Assembly: GCA_016870695.1 (NCBI GenBank)
Contig: VGAV01000116.1
Span: 1 to 7,190 of the forward strand
DNA: 7,190 nt
Source: Actinomycetota bacterium
Lineage (GTDB): Bacteria; Actinomycetota; Actinomycetes; Actinomycetales; Microbacteriaceae
Reading direction: 5' to 3'
Shown: in pieces, positions 5,550 through 7,190 of the stretch
Layout: every line of letters begins with the position of its first letter
Position numbering within the stretch: the stretch's first letter is position 1
Made by a program: the position numbers and the translations under genes
The notes under the pieces: generated by a model
Told to the model about the DNA's origin: nothing
The model's database searches: none
The model's input: only the letters and a program-made list of their open reading frames with translations

Positions 5550-5891
5550 ATGGATGCCACCGAGGCGACGCACCGGCTCGACGCGCTCGAGCGCGACGTC
5601 GACCGGCGTCTGGCCCGGTTGAGCGACGACGAGGCCGGACTGCTGCGGGACCGGGCCGATGCCACGGCCGACGACGAGCACGACCCGGAGGGCTCGACCC
5701 TGTCGGGGGAGTGGCAGCAGGTCGACGCGTTGCGCCGGGTGGCGCTGGCGGAGCGGGACGAGATCCGCGCCGCGCGGGAGCGAGCGGCGGCCGGGTTCTA
5801 CGGGGTGTGCGAGGTGTGCGGCGAGCCGATCGCCGAGGCGCGCCTGGATGCACGGCCGTTCGCCCGGCGGTGCATCGCCTGCGCGGTGTGA
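5550..5891 (+). CDS. DksA/TraR-type C4 zinc-finger protein
   Basis: The 113-residue protein has a long charged N-terminal helical region (about 1-80) that can form a coiled-coil hairpin. A C-terminal zinc finger follows, 'CEVCGEPIAEARLDARPFARRCIAC', with C87, C90, C108 and C111 (C-x2-C-x17-C-x2-C). This is the DksA/TraR layout: proteins that enter the RNA polymerase secondary channel, or small relatives of unknown role. At the expected coiled-coil tip is 'DDEHDPEG' (41-48). D42 and D45 recall the DxxDxA tip of DksA, but the alanine is replaced, so DksA-like activity at ppGpp-controlled promoters is not assured. The ATG at 5550 appears leaderless. The gene is divergent from the DUF2834-like gene. 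Confidence 0.85.
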   Translation: MDATEATHRLDALERDVDRRLARLSDDEAGLLRDRADATADDEHDPEGSTLSGEWQQVDALRRVALAERDEIRAARERAAAGFYGVCEVCGEPIAEARLDARPFARRCIACAV

Positions 5892-6009
5892 CGGCCCGGT
5901 GTCACGGTGCCTGGGTGAGGGTGCCCATGTGACGGCGCCGCGCGAGATCGTTCGCTCGGCGGTGGATCACCTGCACGGTCCGCCGCACGCGGCTCGTTAG
6001 GGTCGAGGC
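5892..6009. other. Intergenic gap between the zinc-finger and small membrane genes
   Basis: This 118-base gap has no convincing gene. GTGAC/GTCAC (5888-5892 with 5901-5905) could form a weak hairpin at the stop codon, too small to call a terminator with confidence. A 23-codon GTG frame ends inside the next gene's -10 element and is not credible. The gap ends in the -10 element described separately. Confidence 0.5.
5998..6009 (+). promoter_or_regulatory. -10 element of a leaderless promoter for the SCO4848-like gene
   Basis: TAGGGT (5998-6003) fits TANNNT and ends exactly six bases before the GTG at 6010, the same spacing as before the zinc-finger gene. A GAGG at 6005-6008 is only one base from the start, too close for a normal Shine-Dalgarno, which favours leaderless translation. 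Confidence 0.6.
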
Positions 6010-6225
6010 GTGGAACCCGTTCTCATCGCGCTGCTCTTCGCCAACGCCGCCTTCAACGTCCTCGTCTGGCCGCGCTTCTACGTCCGCGTCGCGAAGGACT
6101 CACGGGCGCGGGATGCCGCCGGCAAGCCCACGACCTTCCTCATCGTGCACGCGGTGCTCATCGGTCTCGCGCTCGTGCTGGCCGTGGCATCCGTCATCGC
6201 CGCCATCGCGGCCCTGGGCGCCTGA
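6010..6225 (+). CDS. SCO4848-like small membrane protein
   Basis: This 71-residue protein has two membrane helices (about 3-20 and 43-70) separated by a polar loop. The loop and flanks, 'FNVLVWPRFYVRVAKDSRARDAAGKPTTFLIVHAVLIGLAL' (15-55), follow the pattern I recall for the SCO4848 family: a Trp-Pro-x-Phe after helix one, Asp-x-Arg-Ala, Pro-Thr-x-Phe, and Val-His at the start of helix two. These are conserved actinobacterial membrane proteins of unknown function. The GTG start is supported by the -10 element six bases upstream and by the length. It is probably a single-gene transcript, because the next gene has its own promoter and leader. Confidence 0.7.
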   Translation: MEPVLIALLFANAAFNVLVWPRFYVRVAKDSRARDAAGKPTTFLIVHAVLIGLALVLAVASVIAAIAALGA

Positions 6226-6296
6226 CCCGGGTCGTCGGGCAGACCGAGCGCGAACTGCGCACGGGGCGCCGCGGACTCGGCCGGCCGGACGCCTCG

Positions 6297-6302
6297 TAGA
6301 AT
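6297..6302 (+). promoter_or_regulatory. -10 element upstream of the MFS gene
   Basis: TAGAAT is the best -10 match in the window. It would start transcription near 6308-6310, leaving a leader of about 100 bases before the MFS start codon. The -35 region at about 6274-6279 (GACTCG) is poor, as is common in this kind of genome. Confidence 0.6.
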
Positions 6303-6307
6303 GGTGG

Positions 6308-6411
6308 GGTCCGTTCGACGGACCTCGGCATGCCGCCCCTCGAGGGGCGGCGGTGCATCTACCTACCGGACAGGCAAGGCGGCACGTTCCGCCGCCCCAC
6401 CCCGGAGATGC
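6308..6411 (+). promoter_or_regulatory. Structured 5' leader of the MFS gene, candidate riboswitch or attenuator
   Basis: The leader opens with a 7-bp hairpin, GGTCCGT-TCG-ACGGACC (6308-6324). A 20-base perfect palindrome follows: GCCGCCCC at 6332-6339 pairs with GGGGCGGC at 6344-6351 across TCGA. The same octamer GCCGCCCC recurs at 6391-6398, six bases from the GGAG Shine-Dalgarno (6404-6407), and could pair with 6344-6351 instead. Between them is a less GC-dominated stretch (6354-6378) framed by GTGC (6353-6356) and GCAC (6382-6385), with a local GGCGG/CCGCC option (6378-6382 with 6389-6393). This is the geometry of a two-state leader. I do not recognise a known riboswitch class. Confidence 0.5.
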
Positions 6412-7190
6412 ATGACCTCGCCCGCGCCCGTGAAGCACCGTTCCCTGATCCACCACACCGGTGCGGGGTACTTCCCGATCGCTTTCGTGGCGCGACTGCC
6501 GTTCGCGATGATGACCGTCGGCGTGCTCGCGCTCGTCGTGGCGATCCGCGGGTCGGTGGCCCTGGGCGGGCTGATTTCGGCCGCGGTCGGGCTGGGCGTC
6601 GTCCTGGCCGGCCCGGTGCTGGGCGACCTCGCCGACCGGTACGGACAGCGGCGCGTGCTCGTGCCCGTCGGACTGGCCAACGGCGTGCTGCTCGCGGTCT
6701 TCCCGCTGGTCGTGGCGGCATCCGCGCCCGACGGTCTCCTGCTCGCAACCGCGGTCGCGATCGGCGTCACCGGTCCGCAGACGGCGGCGATGTCGCGCAG
6801 CCGGGTCATGGCGCTCATCGCGCTGCGTGTCGCACCGGAGCGCCGGGAACGCACCTTCTCACGCGCCATGTCGTACGAGTCCGCCGCAGACGAGACGGCG
6901 TTCGTCATCGGTCCGTTCGTCGTCGGCGTGCTGGCGGCCGTGATCGCGCCGTGGGCGCCGATCGTCGCGGCCGCGCTGCTGAGCTTGCTGTTCGTCACCG
7001 CGTTCGCCCTGCACCCGACGGGACGGGCGGTCCCGGCCCGCGCCGACCGCGCCGCGATGGCTCCGGCCCGCGCCCTGCTCCACCCGCGGCTGCTGGTCCT
7101 CGTCGCCGCCGTGTTCGCCGTCGGCCTGTTCTTCGGGTCGACGCTCACGTCGCTGACCGCCTTCATGGAGGCGCGTGGCGCCCCGGAGGC
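6412..7190 (+). CDS. MFS transporter, N-terminal part (runs off the window)
   Basis: 259 codons are visible with no stop before the window's end. The protein has at least six hydrophobic segments, at about 21-45, 50-71, 82-103, 108-124, 162-181 and 184-201, with a seventh near 226-247. The loop between helices two and three is 'GPVLGDLADRYGQRRVLV' (67-84), a good match to MFS motif A (G-x-x-x-D-R-x-G-x-R-R), and 'IGPFVVGVLAA' (166-176) fits the glycine-rich motif in helix five. After helix six comes a central loop rich in Arg and Ala, as expected for a 12-helix MFS efflux or uptake protein. The substrate is not evident. GGAG ends only four bases before the ATG, a short spacing that may limit translation or be part of leader control. 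The gene is preceded by its own promoter and structured leader. Confidence 0.85.
   Translation, partial: MTSPAPVKHRSLIHHTGAGYFPIAFVARLPFAMMTVGVLALVVAIRGSVALGGLISAAVGLGVVLAGPVLGDLADRYGQRRVLVPVGLANGVLLAVFPLVVAASAPDGLLLATAVAIGVTGPQTAAMSRSRVMALIALRVAPERRERTFSRAMSYESAADETAFVIGPFVVGVLAAVIAPWAPIVAAALLSLLFVTAFALHPTGRAVPARADRAAMAPARALLHPRLLVLVAAVFAVGLFFGSTLTSLTAFMEARGAPE

Noticed and set aside
3903..5681. Long minus-strand open frame (about 592 codons) opposite the quinone reductase
   Set aside because: It runs antisense through a clear QorB-type gene and through the DUF2834-like gene in another frame. The translation is Arg/Gly/Asp-rich with no domain.
5929..6000. 23-codon GTG frame between the zinc-finger and SCO4848-like genes
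   Set aside because: It has no ribosome binding site, its stop lies inside the next gene's -10 element, and it is short enough to arise by chance.
6363..7166. Minus-strand open frame of about 267 codons opposite the MFS gene
   Set aside because: It is Ser/Arg/Thr/Ala-rich and antisense to a protein with clear membrane helices and MFS motif A.
6330..7190. Open frame starting at ATG 6330 in the MFS leader
   Set aside because: It reads through the leader palindrome and on across the MFS gene in another frame without a stop. The product is Arg-rich, with no ribosome binding site and no plausible leader-peptide length.

Overview
The window is very GC-rich and compact. It combines short intergenic gaps, GTG as well as ATG starts, candidate leaderless promoters, a recurring GGATGCC/GGCATCC word, and actinobacterial small proteins (DUF2834-like, SCO4848-like, a short DksA/TraR-type zinc finger). 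This points to a high-GC actinobacterium, most likely a Microbacteriaceae member close to Microbacterium. The placement is inferred from sequence style and recalled family distributions, not from a marker gene. It reads as ordinary chromosome: I see no integrase, transposase, tRNA, rRNA or CRISPR array, and no unannotated gap longer than 300 bases.

Layout. (1) 210-1657, plus strand: a two-gene operon with an ATGA overlap, an NAD(P)-binding atypical short-chain dehydrogenase followed by an isocitrate lyase/PEP mutase family protein. A strong hairpin at 1664-1700 ends it and also serves the convergent gene. (2) 3890-1709, minus strand: an HxlR-type regulator with one N-terminal cysteine, then a FUSC-type membrane protein, then a LON-substrate-binding-domain protein. 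(3) 4023-4883, plus strand, divergent from the regulator: a QorB/QOR2-type NAD(P)H:quinone oxidoreductase. (4) 4884-5059: a GC-rich gap with two copies of an 86-bp unit, which also resembles the 3' end of the next gene. (5) 5422-5060, minus strand: a DUF2834-like membrane protein. (6) 5550-5891 and 6010-6225, plus strand: a DksA/TraR-type zinc-finger protein and an SCO4848-like membrane protein, each with a TANNNT -10 element exactly six bases before the start codon. (7) 6297-7190, plus strand: a -10 element, a structured leader with a duplicated octamer able to form two mutually exclusive helices, and the first 259 codons of an MFS transporter that leaves the window.

How they work together. 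The clearest functional unit is the divergent HxlR regulator/quinone reductase pair, which matches the qorR-qor2 arrangement described in Corynebacterium glutamicum, where the regulator responds to oxidants or quinones through its cysteine. Here a FUSC-family putative exporter follows the regulator, suggesting a quinone or aromatic-electrophile response with a reductive arm and an export arm. The remaining genes are housekeeping or unknown. I do not see a clearly novel multi-gene system. The most unusual non-coding signals are the leader before the MFS gene and the gene-tail-like repeats at 4889-5097.
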